From: Tipula vernalis
Taxonomy: Eukaryota > Arthropoda > Insecta > Diptera > Tipulidae
Direction: 5' to 3'
NCBI GenBank assembly: GCA_958295665.1
Contig: OY282558.1
Location: forward strand, 69,056,789-69,120,788
DNA: 64,000 nt
Shown: piece after piece, positions 22,621 to 33,300 of the stretch
Layout: the number at the start of each line of letters is the position of its first letter
Position numbering within the stretch: the first letter of the stretch is position 1
Position numbers and translations under genes: made by a program
Notes under the pieces: generated by a model
Told to the model about the DNA's origin: nothing
Databases searched by the model: none
Seen by the model: the letters and a program-made list of their open reading frames with translations, nothing else

Positions 22621-22666
22621 GGCTACGGACCAGAATGCGTCAGCTGCCGGTTTTCTTGTACCGCTA

Positions 22667-22683
22667 CCTTAACCTAACCTAAC
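22667..22683 (+). repeat. CCTAA-type tail at the LINE 3' end
   Basis: CCTTAACCTAACCTAAC closes the LINE. The unit equals the complement of the insect telomere repeat TTAGG. It replaces a poly(A) tail. It is short and may simply be the element's own 3' microsatellite. Confidence 0.6.
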
Positions 22684-23000
22684 GATAAAATCGGTAATTT
22701 TTTGTTTAGTATTTTAAGTTTATTTTCACCACTTTCCAGCAAAATTCACTTTTAAATTTAAACCTTACAATCTATGATCACAATTTCGCTTTCGTCATCA
22801 AGCTAAAGTGTTGATTTAATATCAATATTGGTAACTTATACTGCTCCTCTTCCACTTATGCTTTCAATCTTTTTTGCATTTCATGTTTATCGTCCTTCTA
22901 TATCTAGATTTTTTTATTGAGTTGCGATTTGTGATAATCCTGTTTAGCCACTATCATTTAGGGATGTGTCCCGATCCATATGTCATATTTTATTATATGA
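22684..23000. other. AT-rich DNA, no gene seen
   Basis: No recognisable feature. The only open frame is short and merges into the minisatellite. Confidence 0.6.
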
Positions 23001-23230
23001 CAAAACGGCATACTTCAAAACGGCATATTTCAATACGGCATATGGTACACTATCGCATATTTCAAAATGGAATTTGGTACACTACGAAATATGATACACT
23101 ATGATATTTTTCAAAATGGCATATCTCAAAACGGCAGATAGTACAGTACGATATATAGTGCACTATGGCATAGTTCAAAACGCCACATGGTACACTATGG
23201 CACATTTCAAAACGGCATATGGTACACTGT
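23001..23230 (+). repeat. degenerate minisatellite of CAAAACGGCATATGGTACAC units
   Basis: About ten imperfect units combine CAAAACGGCATA (or CAAAATGGCATA) with GGTACACTATGGCA. Unit length is irregular, roughly 20-35 bp. A reversed remnant appears at about 23400-23435 (TATGCCGAATTGAAATATGC), so the array may have had an inverted arm. Confidence 0.65.
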
Positions 23231-23235
23231 GCCAG

Positions 23236-24504
23236 AACTTCTACAAATCATTTTAAGATTCCATTTCCTTCGACCTTAACGGATGAATGGAACAGCCGAG
23301 TTCCTTCTATATTGACCATATTGCAGGACTTCATCTAAAATCAGGTTTGGATATGTCGAATTTCATCATAATCTGTTGAGAAACACCGTATATCATTTTG
23401 AAATATGCCGAATTGAAATATGCGATAGTGTATCATATCGTTAGCTCACTATTTAAGTGTTACTAACGCATTTGAATCTTTTTGGAGTTAGGTTTGCCAT
23501 TTTGCATTGTGACGGTCCTAACCCTATTTTTATTAAAATTCATTTGTGTCATTTAAAAACTGGGATGACAACCTGTTATAATAATGATTCTGGAATCTAA
23601 TTTGATGACCCAGTCTACAGTTTTACGTAAGGTCGTAGATCTAACTCCAAGATTACTCAAGGGCGTATGTATGACCTAAATACTGGGATGACGATATGCC
23701 GTACCATAGTTGAACGGATCCCGTTATAGTGATGAATTGGAAAGAATAACTAGATGAATGTGCAATTATCTTGTTTGTATGTGTCTGTCCTTGTATGGTA
23801 CAACACTACAATCAATTGAATTTTTCTGCAAATCTTGCTGCGGAAAGGCTGCACATTTTACTGTATAAGCCACCTGGATACCATTGTATGGGCTAAACAC
23901 CATGGCGGTTCCATCGCAATGCTGGCGGTAGTCGTCTCGATATTAAATTTCATGCGAGGATCACGTACAAATTTTCTACCAGTGATGCAATCAAAATCCA
24001 TTGTGTCATCAGTTACGTCAGTATATTGAAGAAAGCACAATTTATCTGTTTGGTACAATTTTATTCGTCGAGCTCCCACTGTTGATAGCAGTTATCAAGT
24101 TTCGCCTTACTGTTAAAGTGAATATGCCTATTTCAACTTTGAATTTATGTGAAGGGCAGAAACATGAAACATTATTTTCGGGTACATGGTGCTACAGTTC
24201 ACTGGTGGTCGACAAACAACAATAGCAATTAATCTTTTGTGAACATCTACCTCGGATTATTAATTTGAAATCATTCACGAATAATTGTGAAAATGGTTTG
24301 TCTTCAACCACATATTTGCAGCTCCCAGTTTATTTAACACTAGCGATCTGCGTGCGCTGGTACACCTAAAAAATAAATCACATTTTTATATTAAGTGAAT
24401 AATAAAAAATATTTTTATTGTAAACGAAAGTACAGTGAAACAAACATTTATTACCTACCTCATCATTCCGTAATGAGAGAGACAAGCAGCACAACAAAGA
24501 TGTG
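23236..24504. other. mostly unassigned DNA with one coding-like minus-strand segment
   Basis: Most of this stretch has no recognisable content. On the minus strand, 24079-23862 is open for about 70 codons of balanced, non-repetitive composition and follows an acceptor-like ATCAACAG, so it could be an exon of an unknown gene or element. I recognise no domain. Confidence 0.3.
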
Positions 24505-26292
24505 AGTTGTATTCGATGGTTCAATCAAAACCAGTAGCGGGGTCTCATTGAACGACAAAGAAACAATTCAACCAACATTTTGGGCAATTTTATTAAGATT
24601 TACAGGTAATAAAATCGCGCTAGTTGCGGACATTAAAAAAATGTATTGACAGATCGTCGGATCGTGTTCAATTTTTCTTGCCATCAGAACATTGCAACAA
24701 CTTGTCGTGGAGTCCGAAAACGAAGAGGTCAACAAAAGATTGCTGAATGATTTCTATGTAGACGATCTTTTGACGGGCGGTCAAAACTTAGAAGAAGCAA
24801 TTAAATTAAAAGAAAATATGACAAATGAATTAGCCAAAGGTTGATTTTTTAGCAATGAAAACACTAGGCCTAAAATGGCATTCTTCTGATGACACATTCG
24901 CGTTTAAAGTGCACACCGAAAGAGAATAAGAGATGGTGTTGTCAGCAAACGCAAAATAATATCTGAGTCCTCACGTTTGTTTGACCCTATAGGTTTCCTT
25001 TTCCATTGTTATTCTAAAGATATTGTTTCAGAAATTATGGCTCATGAAAGTGGACAGGGATAACAATTTGCCAAGTGCAGGCGTGGAGGAATATATGAGA
25101 ATACGGACGCAATTTAAACACTTCGAAGATATCAATCAGTCTACGAATGCGAGTGAAGTTGCTTACTGCAGACACTGACGAATTGTTAGTTAAATATTAA
25201 CATTCAAAACTACAATGGCTCCAATTAAGAAAATTTCATTGCCACGACTGGAACTATGTGTAGTACATCTTCTAGCTAAAAAGTAAAAGCAAAGAAGCTC
25301 TGCAGATTGAAGCGCAATACTTCGCATGGACAGATTCGTCAATTGTTTTGGCCTAGCTCTCTACATATCCTACGAGATGGAAGACGTTCATAGCAAATCG
25401 CACCAGCCAAATATTGGAATATTTCCCACGAAGGCACATGGCTCATGTCAGGTCAAATGATAATCCTGCAGATCCCGGTTCCAGAGGTATTATACCACAA
25501 AAACTAAACGACATAAAACAATGGTGGAGAGGTCCAAAGTGGCTAGTTCAACCGCATGAGTCAACAATGAGCTAGAACACCCTGATGAAGCTAACAATGA
25601 CATGGAGTACAGTAAAGCAAACCATCCAACCGTATAGCTACACGCCGAATGTGATTCATGAGAGTTTTCTTGGAGAGAAAATCTTGTAGAAAAGGAATTC
25701 AAATTGCAAAAGAAATTGCTAGGAAAAGGCATGTAAGTTGAAAAGAGAAATTAACAACAATTATATAGTTACAAAGTTTTTAAGTCAAAATGGCATCGAA
25801 TAGCATTTCATTCCACCCGTATCTACTCATTTTGGTGGGGTTTGGGAGGCAGCTGTCACGTCTGTCAAAGGTTATTTACTTAAAGCTACACACAGTTTTA
25901 ACCTAACATTCGAAGAGACGATTACTTTGCTTTGCCAGATCGAAAACATATTAAATTCACGTCCGTTATGCACATCCTCAACAGATGATGACTTTGAAGT
26001 ATTGACACAAACATATTTTTTATCGAATCCAAACATTTTGGAAAAGATATTACCTATAATATTTAAACAACATGCAGTAACGTCACAAATGGCAGAGCAT
26101 TAACGACAATTTCAAGATCGGAGATGTAGTTTTAATAAAAGAGGACAACACTCCAACATGCAAATGGCCACTTGGCCAAATTATTGAAGCACTTCCCGGT
26201 AAAGATGAACTTGTGAGAGTGGTGACCTTAAAAATGGGATCTTCAAGATTGCAGCGTCCAGTGGTAAAAGTAGACAAGTTATCTGTTGGTTA
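24505..26292 (+). pseudogene. pol: BEL/Pao pol, copy 2 (heavily decayed)
   Basis: The sequence begins within RT (VVFDGSIK at about 24512) and shows the first Asp motif (VADIKKM) near 24630 followed by a stop. The YVDDLLTGG box is near 24759-24785. RNase H traces follow, including the SNDNPADPGSRG motif at about 25450. The integrase is reduced to its last part: [13 protein letters not shown] at about 25835, then NSRPL. A DUF5641-type tail (GDVVLIKEDNTP ... LPGKDELVRVV) ends at 26292. There are many stops and at least two internal deletions. The sequence is distinct from the env-bearing element at the left edge. Confidence 0.8.
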
Positions 26293-26320
26293 AATACGAA
26301 TTCGTTAACAGGGTGGAGTA

Positions 26321-26480
26321 TGTTAAAGATGAAACCTAAAATAAAACAGCAAATAATGAAGTTCATTATATAATAAATATTGAACTAACACTTATCTGAA
26401 GACGTACAACAGCTGATTCTATTCATCATCAAAACAAACAGCTAATCTACATAAATATTAAAATTCACCATTCTACTCCG
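26321..26480 (+). repeat. probable 3' LTR remnant of BEL copy 2
   Basis: A purine tract (AGGGTGGAG, 26310-26318) is followed by TGTTAAAGATG, the usual BEL LTR start. The right end is unclear because a foldback element follows. No second LTR copy is in the window to define it. Confidence 0.45.
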
Positions 26481-26514
26481 TTTCAATGTAATGTTTATTT
26501 TCTTAATGTTTTTA

Positions 26515-27247
26515 TGGAATGGGTACGAAGGGCAGAATTTCAAAGGGCCGAATGTGAAGGGCCGAATGTCGGAGGGCCGAATGTCGAAGGGCCGAATGAA
26601 TCGAGGGGCCGAATGTGTCGAAGGGCCAAGTGTCGAAGGGCCGAATGTCGAAGGGCCGAATGTGTCGAAGGGCCGAAAATGTCAAAGGGCCGAATGTCCA
26701 AGGGCCGAACTCTTTATTTTTATTTTTTTTTTTTTTTTATAATATTTTGTAAATTTTTTTGTCAAATATAAATTAATTTCTTATGAATTGTTATAAATCC
26801 ATTAAATTTGTATATTTTTTTAATTGAATCTGAACCAGCTTGATGTACATAAATGCTTGCTCATGTGAAAAATCAACTTAAAATAAGGGACATAGGAAAA
26901 CTGGGTTAAGTATGTAATTTTGCAATACAAAATCTTTCATAACAATTTCCCGTACATTTTTTTTTCTATTCATAGGAAAATAAATTGAAGAAAAATTACA
27001 TCGACTAATTTAACATAGAATTGTAGAGGCTAACAGATTCGGTAACTCTAACGGGCACGCGGGAGGTCGCTGCGCTCAAATTTACAAAATATTCCACCAA
27101 AATAAAAATTCGGCCCTTCGACCCATTCGGTCCTTGGACCCATTCGGCCCTTCCATAATAGGCCCATCGATATTCGGCCTTTCGACACATTCGAACCTTC
27201 GACCCGTTCGGCTCTTCGACATTCGGCCCTTTGATATCATTCCGTTT
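26515..27247. mobile_element. foldback-type element with minisatellite arms
   Basis: The left arm (about 26526-26712) is a tandem of AAGGGCCGAATGTCG units. The right arm (about 27108-27237) is the same unit in reverse complement (CGACATTCGGCCCTT). A roughly 390-bp AT-rich spacer without a gene separates them. The outer ends share GGAATG in inverted orientation, and both inner ends run into TTTATTTTT. Arms made of inverted tandem repeats are the hallmark of foldback elements. The frames inside the arms are artefacts of the repeat. Confidence 0.7.
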
Positions 27248-27556
27248 TGATTACTTTGACATTGTAATCACCTCAAACTTTTAATTTACATAGTAAAGAC
27301 TTAGGATTTTTAGGTTCTAAAAATTCAAAAATCTTAAGAGGATTTCAATTCACTCATTAAGAAAAGAGTATCAAGTTTTTGGCTATAAAGTTGGATAAAC
27401 TAACTTTCCTGGGTTACAAAGTGCTGGAGAAGTAACAAATATAATTACACATCCATATACTTAAATATTTTGACTGGTAAGCGATAATTATTTCAAAAGA
27501 ACACCGTAACGGACACCGTAAACATTAAAGTATGTTTAAAACTAAGAAAAACTAAA
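27248..27556. other. AT-rich DNA, no gene seen
   Basis: This is the spacer between the foldback element and the pogo-like transposon. Nothing is recognisable. Confidence 0.6.
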
Positions 27557-27740
27557 TAGGAGGGTGGGTACAAACGTAACAATTTTTGAATTTTTGACCA
27601 TGAAATGAAAAGTATTGGGCTTTCGAGAATAAAAGTTACCCACATTAAAAACACATATTTTCTATATCTAAAACCATAAAAATTCTATTTACAATATTTT
27701 TTATATTGTAACTGTTAAACAAAATATTAGAGAAGGTTAA

Positions 27741-27755
27741 ATGTTACAATCGTCC
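27741..27755 (+). repeat. subterminal repeat, left
   Basis: ATGTTACAATCGTCC here matches ATGTTACAACCGTCC at 30087-30101, with an inverted partner (GGACGATTGAAACAT) at 30074-30088. The position inside both ends of the element suggests transposase-binding sites. Confidence 0.5.
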
Positions 27756-27997
27756 TTCACGTTGTACCGAATGTAACATAGTCTGTAAGGGCTATTGTAA
27801 CATAATCAAACTAAACAAATACATCTAAATTATTTAAATTAAACTTTATTCCAAAATAAACATAACAATAAAATAAATAAGAAATTCAATTATTTTAAAT
27901 TAAAAAATTAACGCAGGTACATGTTGTAAAATAAAAAATGAATCACATATAAAATTATTAAAATATAAAAAAAATAATTTATCACATATGTATAAAA

Positions 27998-28124
27998 TTA
28001 GTCGGAATCGCAGTTGCGGCATTGAAAAAAGATATTAATGGCCTTTTGTCCCACACAATTTGAGTGGACCCAAAGTCGGCATGACCAATTCATTTGGAAT
28101 TGATTCGGAATACTTTCCACAGCA
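27998..28124 (-). pseudogene. orphaned Cys-rich C-terminus of the transposase
   Basis: After the TAG, the reading continues CCGKYSES and then, after a frame change, W.C..WVHSNCVGQ ... FFQCRNCDSD before a TAA at 27998-28000. The spacing of Cys, Trp and His resembles the PHD-like zinc domain that ends many insect DDE_1 transposases. It indicates a truncated gene rather than a naturally short one. Confidence 0.65.
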
Positions 28125-29886
28125 CTATGTGCAAATGCAGTCTTCTTCTTCAGAACTCGAGGAAGAGTTTCTCTTTTTACGATTTAATATTGCTTTTGAT
28201 CGTTTTGGTTTCTTTGGTGGTTTTCTTTGTGAAGGCTTTTTCTTATTTTGTTCCCGCTTTTTCGCTTCTTCCTCCAACATTAATTTTTCAGGAGTGTCAA
28301 TAAGGATCATTGTTCTGCCTCTCTTTCTGCCTCCATGAGCAGGAGTGCTTGCAAGAGACAATTTTGGGTATGGAATGACTATTTCGGGAGAAAATACAGG
28401 ATGCAATGAGTTGCTTGGATATCCTGGTTGCATTGTTGGCGAAGATTGGATTAGTTCTGGTACTTCTACTGGTAGTTTGCCTGAATATCCTGATTGCATT
28501 GTTGGCGAAGATTGGATTAGTTCTGGAACTTCTACTGGTAGTTCTCTATTTGTGACATCACTTGGAGAAAATTCTTCGTCACCAAAAATATGAGGATCAA
28601 CTGGCCAAATTCCAGAAGCCCTAAATCCTGATATTATATTTTTCGACGTAGCAGCTTGCTCTATTGCAATTTTAGCCAATTCGGGAATACCGTAAATTCG
28701 AATTCGTCTACCTATTAAAAAATATCACAGAAGTGTTTAATGTTCAACATTTAAATTGTTATTATTACCTGCATTGGATTTCATCCAATTCGCTGAAGCA
28801 CGATTGAAGAAAGTTTTCATTGGACCAAACACACTACGATCCAGCAGCTGCAGTTTATGGGAGCAGTGAGGAGGAAATGTTACCATCACAACACCGTTTT
28901 CTTTGCAGAAATTAACCACTGGAACGGAAATATGAGACTGATGGTTATCTAGAACAACTAATTTTTTATTGCTCTGAGTTGCATTTGTGTGCTTTACAAA
29001 ATGTTGCATGAATTGTAAAAATTCCGTCTGCATCCAGCCAGACTTATTTGATGCTCCAATGCAAACCACCGACCCCCCCTTCAAAAAATGTTCATGAAAC
29101 TTTTTTAACGGAAATATAAACATTGGGGGAAGCGAATTTCCAATAGCGTTAACAACAAGGCACATCGTTACTAATGTACCTCTTTCCGCCGATGCGATGC
29201 TTCCCACCTGCCTTTTCCCCTTTTCGGTTAAAATATTTCCCGGCTTATGGACGGTGGTAAAGCCTGTTTCGTCGATGTTGAATATGTCTTGCGGTTCAAA
29301 TTTATATCGTGTTATAACGTCTAACAAATTTTTAAAAAAGTTTTCAACGTTTGGCTTATTAAAATTCATAGCTCTAGCTAAACTTGTTGATTCTGGCTTT
29401 CTAATGGTTAAAGTATTGTTCCTCTTCATGAACGACATCAACCATTCCTTGCCAGCCATTTCATTTTTCTGCCAGGAATCTGGCATTTGCAATTTATAAT
29501 ATTTTGCTGCTTGGAAAGCCAGTTTGGGTACGCATTGGGTCGTAAGGCCGTAATATAAATCAGCACAATGAGTAATGTATTCTTTCAGCTTTTCCTAAAA
29601 CATAATTAATATATTATATTAAACCATAAATAAAAATGTGAACTATATCTACCTCATTTTCAGCAGTAAAAACCTTATTGTGAGGAGCGTATCCCACCTT
29701 CACATCATTTAAATCTGTTGTCTTCAATTTTAAAATGAACCGATGAAGAGTTACGTGGCAAACGTTGTATTTTCTTGCAGCGGCACGTAGAGATGCCGTT
29801 TTACTGGAAACCTCTCTAGCTGCTGCCAAATACGTCTCTTTTGGTATTCTTCCTCTTAAAGTTTTTCTTATTCTATTTCGGGTCAT
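28125..29886 (-). CDS. pogo-like DDE transposase, three exons
   Basis: The transposase cuts and pastes the element. Exon 1 is 29886-29653, exon 2 29594-28769 and exon 3 28711-28125. Both introns (58 and 57 bp) have GT...AG ends and joining keeps the frame, giving 548 residues. Residues 10-55 are a Psq-type helix-turn-helix and about 70-135 a CENP-B-type DNA-binding region. The DDE_1 core has D186 (NIDETGF), D294 (LDNHQSH) and D330 (LLDRSVFGP), so the catalytic triad is complete with 35 residues between the last two. The C-terminus is Lys-rich, then Ser/Glu-rich, and stops at a TAG after DCICT. Cys-rich coding sequence continues beyond, so the last domain is lost. An internal tandem duplication is also present. 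Confidence 0.85.
28417..28545 (-). repeat. in-frame tandem duplication in the transposase gene
   Basis: Two adjacent copies of about 66-69 bp encode the segment LPVEVPELIQSSPTMQ(S/P)GY, with only a few base differences. It lies in the linker after the DDE core and does not break the frame. Confidence 0.8.
28712..28768 (-). other. intron 2 of the pogo-like transposase
   Basis: This 57-bp interval starts GTAATAATAAC and ends TTTTTAATAG on the minus strand. Removal joins NWMKSNAG to RRIRIYGIPELAK through a split Gly codon, restoring the usual end of the DDE_1 domain. Confidence 0.75.
29595..29652 (-). other. intron 1 of the pogo-like transposase
   Basis: This 58-bp interval starts GTAGATATAG and ends TATGTTTTAG on the minus strand. 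Translation without removing it runs into a stop at once, whereas removing it joins the two parts of the CENP-B-type domain in phase 0. Confidence 0.75.
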
Positions 29887-30073
29887 TTTTATTTAATTTT
29901 ACTGTCCTAAAAGAAAACAGATTCATATATTATATATTTCTTTATAGTTGATGTATATTATTTACAATGTTCAACTCTTAAAAGAGCACACATATTAAAA
30001 TTTCAACATATTTTTACAAGTTCCCCAGTAATAACCTCTTAATTTTTCATATTATTCTGACAATTCATAATAT

Positions 30074-30101
30074 GGACGATTGAAACATGTTACAACCGTC
30101 C
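30074..30101 (+). repeat. subterminal inverted repeat, right
   Basis: GGACGATTGAAACAT and ATGTTACAACCGTCC overlap head to head, giving an imperfect 28-bp palindrome related to the left subterminal repeat. Confidence 0.5.
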
Positions 30102-30501
30102 ACATTCAAAAATGTTTCAAATGCCCCATCCATGACTTTTGGAACATTTTTATTAAAAGTGTTTAAACTAATAAGCCGAATGAGGTTAACTTTGCACCCG
30201 TGTTAAAAATATGTTAAAATATTATGAAAGACATGTTTTCAAAAACTTACCAATGACTTACCAATGACTCAAAAAAGCTAAAAAAATGCTTCGTTAATTT
30301 TTTTTTACTTTTTGGTATCAAATCAAAATTTTACTATTATTTGACGTTTCAGACTCCACTGAACTGCAAATTTTTGGGAATGTGTTCAGAAACTTTAGTT
30401 GAGTTGTTTCTACATTAGAAAATTACTACGCTTATGCATAGTTCTCGCAAAATGTCATTGTTTTAACTGACCCAGTGTTACGTTTGTGCCCACCCTCCCT
30501 A

Positions 30502-33300
30502 ATGCTCATATTTTTGCTCAACTCAAATTGTAATTCAACCTCAATATATAAGTTGCCTTTAAAATTATATTCAATTACAGTTTAGAATTCATATTTTTTT
30601 ATACATCGTGCTCATACTAAATAATTTTATTGTTTTATTGAAATCATGTTTCGTAAAGCAAATTATACTAATTTCAATTAAAATTTAGTTTCGGAGGATC
30701 ACACTTACACTTCTCGTATGATTTTAAAATGAAAACTGAAATTGAACTGTAAATTTTGTATTTCAAATTTCACTCAAAATTATAACTTAATTCCTCCTTC
30801 AAGTTTGGAATTAAGCCTATTTCTATTTAAAATATCACAAAATTTCTATCTAATTGTAAACAAAATTTTTGGAATTCAAAAACAACTTTTCTCAGAATTT
30901 TGCCCTAACTAAAAACCACATTTTGCTATAAATCTATTTTATAATTGTAACTTAATCTTTAATTTTTCTCTTGCCAGTCCAATTCGAAATACAAACTCAA
31001 CTTTTAAACTAAAAACTACATTATAGTTATGTTTTTGCTCAAGTCCAAATTAATATTCAAATTCAATTTCTACTCACATTTTACTCAATTACTCAAATTT
31101 AATAAACCTTTTGACGGAAACCAATTCTATTCTAACTCAGCATGTCTAATAACAATCGAATTTTTCTTAAATAGACTTGCAACTAAAGCTGAAGTTGTAC
31201 TCCAAATTTCTAATCAAGCACATTTAGACAAATCAAGGTTGGAATTTTTACTTAATTTGTAAACAAAATATCAAAAATTTCTAGCTTAACTGCAACTAGA
31301 ATTTTGTGTTAATTAAATTTTTAATTGAAGCTTCATTTTTAAATATTTTTTTTTTGCACAAACTCTCGGTTGGATTGAAATTTAATTTTTAGTCCAAACT
31401 TTGTTCAAATCTTGTTTTACCCCATTCTAATAAAATTTTTTCTAAATATACAATTTTTAAAATTCACTCAAACTGTTACTAAAGTTTTAAACTAATTTAA
31501 GCTCATGTATTTGCTTACATCAAATTGTAGTACTTAAGATTTTATTCAATTATGGTTTAAAATTGATTCCTGATTTTCTAGTCGAACTAAAAGATATGTT
31601 GAAATCATGTTTAAAATTTAAGCTCATCACATAAAGTGCGTCACATAAAGTGCAATATGAAGACGACAATTTCTCCTAAAAATTTCATTCAAACTCATTA
31701 TATCGAGTTTAGAATTCCAGCTAATTTTTTCTCTCTTTAAAATTTCTTTATCTTAATCAATTTCCTCTTTGTCGAATGCAGTTGACCAATTTAGACTAGA
31801 TTTATGTTCAAAATTCCATTTATCATTTTGATCAACTACGAAAACCCGTTTGTTTCTAAATTTCTGACTAAAAATCTTAATTTTTTTCAAATCAATTTTA
31901 ATTTTAAACTAACTAACTGGTCTGAATATCACTTACCCAAAGGAAAATTACAATAATCAATTAGTAAAATACTTAAATATTTGTTAAAACTTCGATAAAA
32001 CTATAAATTTCACTCAAGTTTTTATTTCAATTTAATTCAATAAGCGTGATGAAAGTTTATTGAAATCCAGATGAAACTATAACCTAATTTTATTCTGGAT
32101 ACATCCAAGATTTTATTCAAATCCATTAAAACTATTTTCTTTTCCAGTCTATCTATTGTGCAATGTAAACTTATATTTCCCTCAAAATTTGGTGAAATCA
32201 AAATTGGGGTTGTAACTTAATTTTTATAAATAATTTATACCAAATATTTTATTTGGTTTGGAATGCCAAAACCATTTTTTTTTAAATTTAAATTCCTAAT
32301 TTAAGTTTCACTCAAAAATTTTCGATTCAAATTCCTAAACTAAATTCAAAGGAAATTTTGTTTGGTTGTTTGAGATCAAATTTCATATTGCAACTCAATT
32401 CTTACCTAATTGCAATTAAAGTTATATTTAAATCTAGTTCCGAATAACAAATTTACAAGCAGAATGTGCTAATCAATTCTAATCTAAATCTCCAAATTTT
32501 TAACCTTAGTAACACAGTACAACAATTTGTACTATTTAAGTTCCATGCAAAATGTAGTTTGATCCAGAAGCATTTTGTTACTTTCTATTTTAAATTTCAC
32601 TGAAAATGTTGTTGGCGTCGTAGCTCGAATTGTAGCTCAATTAAAATTGTATCTGTTTAATTTCAAACTGAAAATTTATGGATTTAAAACCGGAGTTTTT
32701 TTGTTAAATTCAATTAATATTTAGTTAAGCCCTGGGTTGGAATTTTTATTCAAAGATAGGAATTCAAACTCTATTTATAACTCAATTTCTCTTGAAAACT
32801 ACGATTAGCTTTTGATTCAGATTAAACACAAGATGTTGTTGAAAACAAGTAATCAATTACATTTGGGAATTCAAATTCTCATTCAGTTTTTTGTTCGAAA
32901 TTCTGATTTTATTTTCGATATGATGAAATTTACGAACGTATGTTGACTTTTCTTATGTAAATGGCACTAATTATTCTACTTAAAATTGCATTCACAATTA
33001 TTACGTTCAATTCAGAATTGAAGCTAATTTTGTTACCTTTAGATTTCCCTCTAATTTTGATCAAATCCATCGTGTTTTAATTGTATTTCAAAATCGATTT
33101 TTAATGTACCATTTTGGTCAAATAATACAGATAGTAATTCACACTTAATATAATCAAATTTACTTTCAACATTTCTCTCAAACACATAATAACTTGGAAC
33201 TTTTCGGATTAAAACCAAGTTTTCGTTCGAGCCTGTTTTGAATATGAACAGCATTAAAGCTGTTGCTCAAGTCCATAAATAGGGTAGAATTGCATTTACT
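30502..33300. repeat. degenerate AT-rich, word-repetitive DNA
   Basis: This 2.8-kb stretch is dominated by variants of ATTCAAATT, ACTCAAATTT, TTTAAAATT and AACTTAATTT without a fixed period. No frame is conserved and no element ends are visible. It may be a very old short-period array or simply low-complexity DNA. Confidence 0.4.

Larger units (their letters stand above)
20160..22683 (+). mobile_element. LOA/R1-like LINE, copy 1 (5'-truncated)
   Basis: It aligns by eye with copy 2 from GATGTAGCAGCGG onward (20178 here, about 40799 there). It starts inside the endonuclease, as is usual for 5'-truncated LINEs. It loses about 400 bp relative to copy 2 near 20240-20290, then runs through RT, an interrupted RNase H, a His/Cys-containing C-terminus and a 3' UTR to tandem CCTAA units. 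Many stops and frameshifts are present. Confidence 0.8.
27559..30499 (-). mobile_element. pogo-like DNA transposon, nearly complete
   Basis: The element is 2941 bp and flanked by TA at 27557-27558 and 30500-30501, the Tc1/mariner-type target duplication. The ends are inverted repeats of about 23 bp: left GGAGGGTGGGTACAAACGTA at 27559, right GGGAGGGTGGGCACAAACGT read from 30499 on the minus strand. They differ by one extra G and one transition. It carries one transposase gene on the minus strand. Confidence 0.88.

Noticed and set aside
22667..22683. Telomere or interstitial telomeric repeat
   Set aside because: Only about three CCTAA-like units are present, and they sit exactly at the LINE 3' end.
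26526..26712. Regularly repeated GC-rich unit resembling a CRISPR array
   Set aside because: Units are directly adjacent or separated by a few bases, have no unique spacers, and an inverted arm is present; this is a foldback minisatellite in a eukaryote.
28060..29499. Plus-strand open frames opposite the pogo-like transposase
   Set aside because: They are antisense shadows of exons 2 and 3 with no independent domain.
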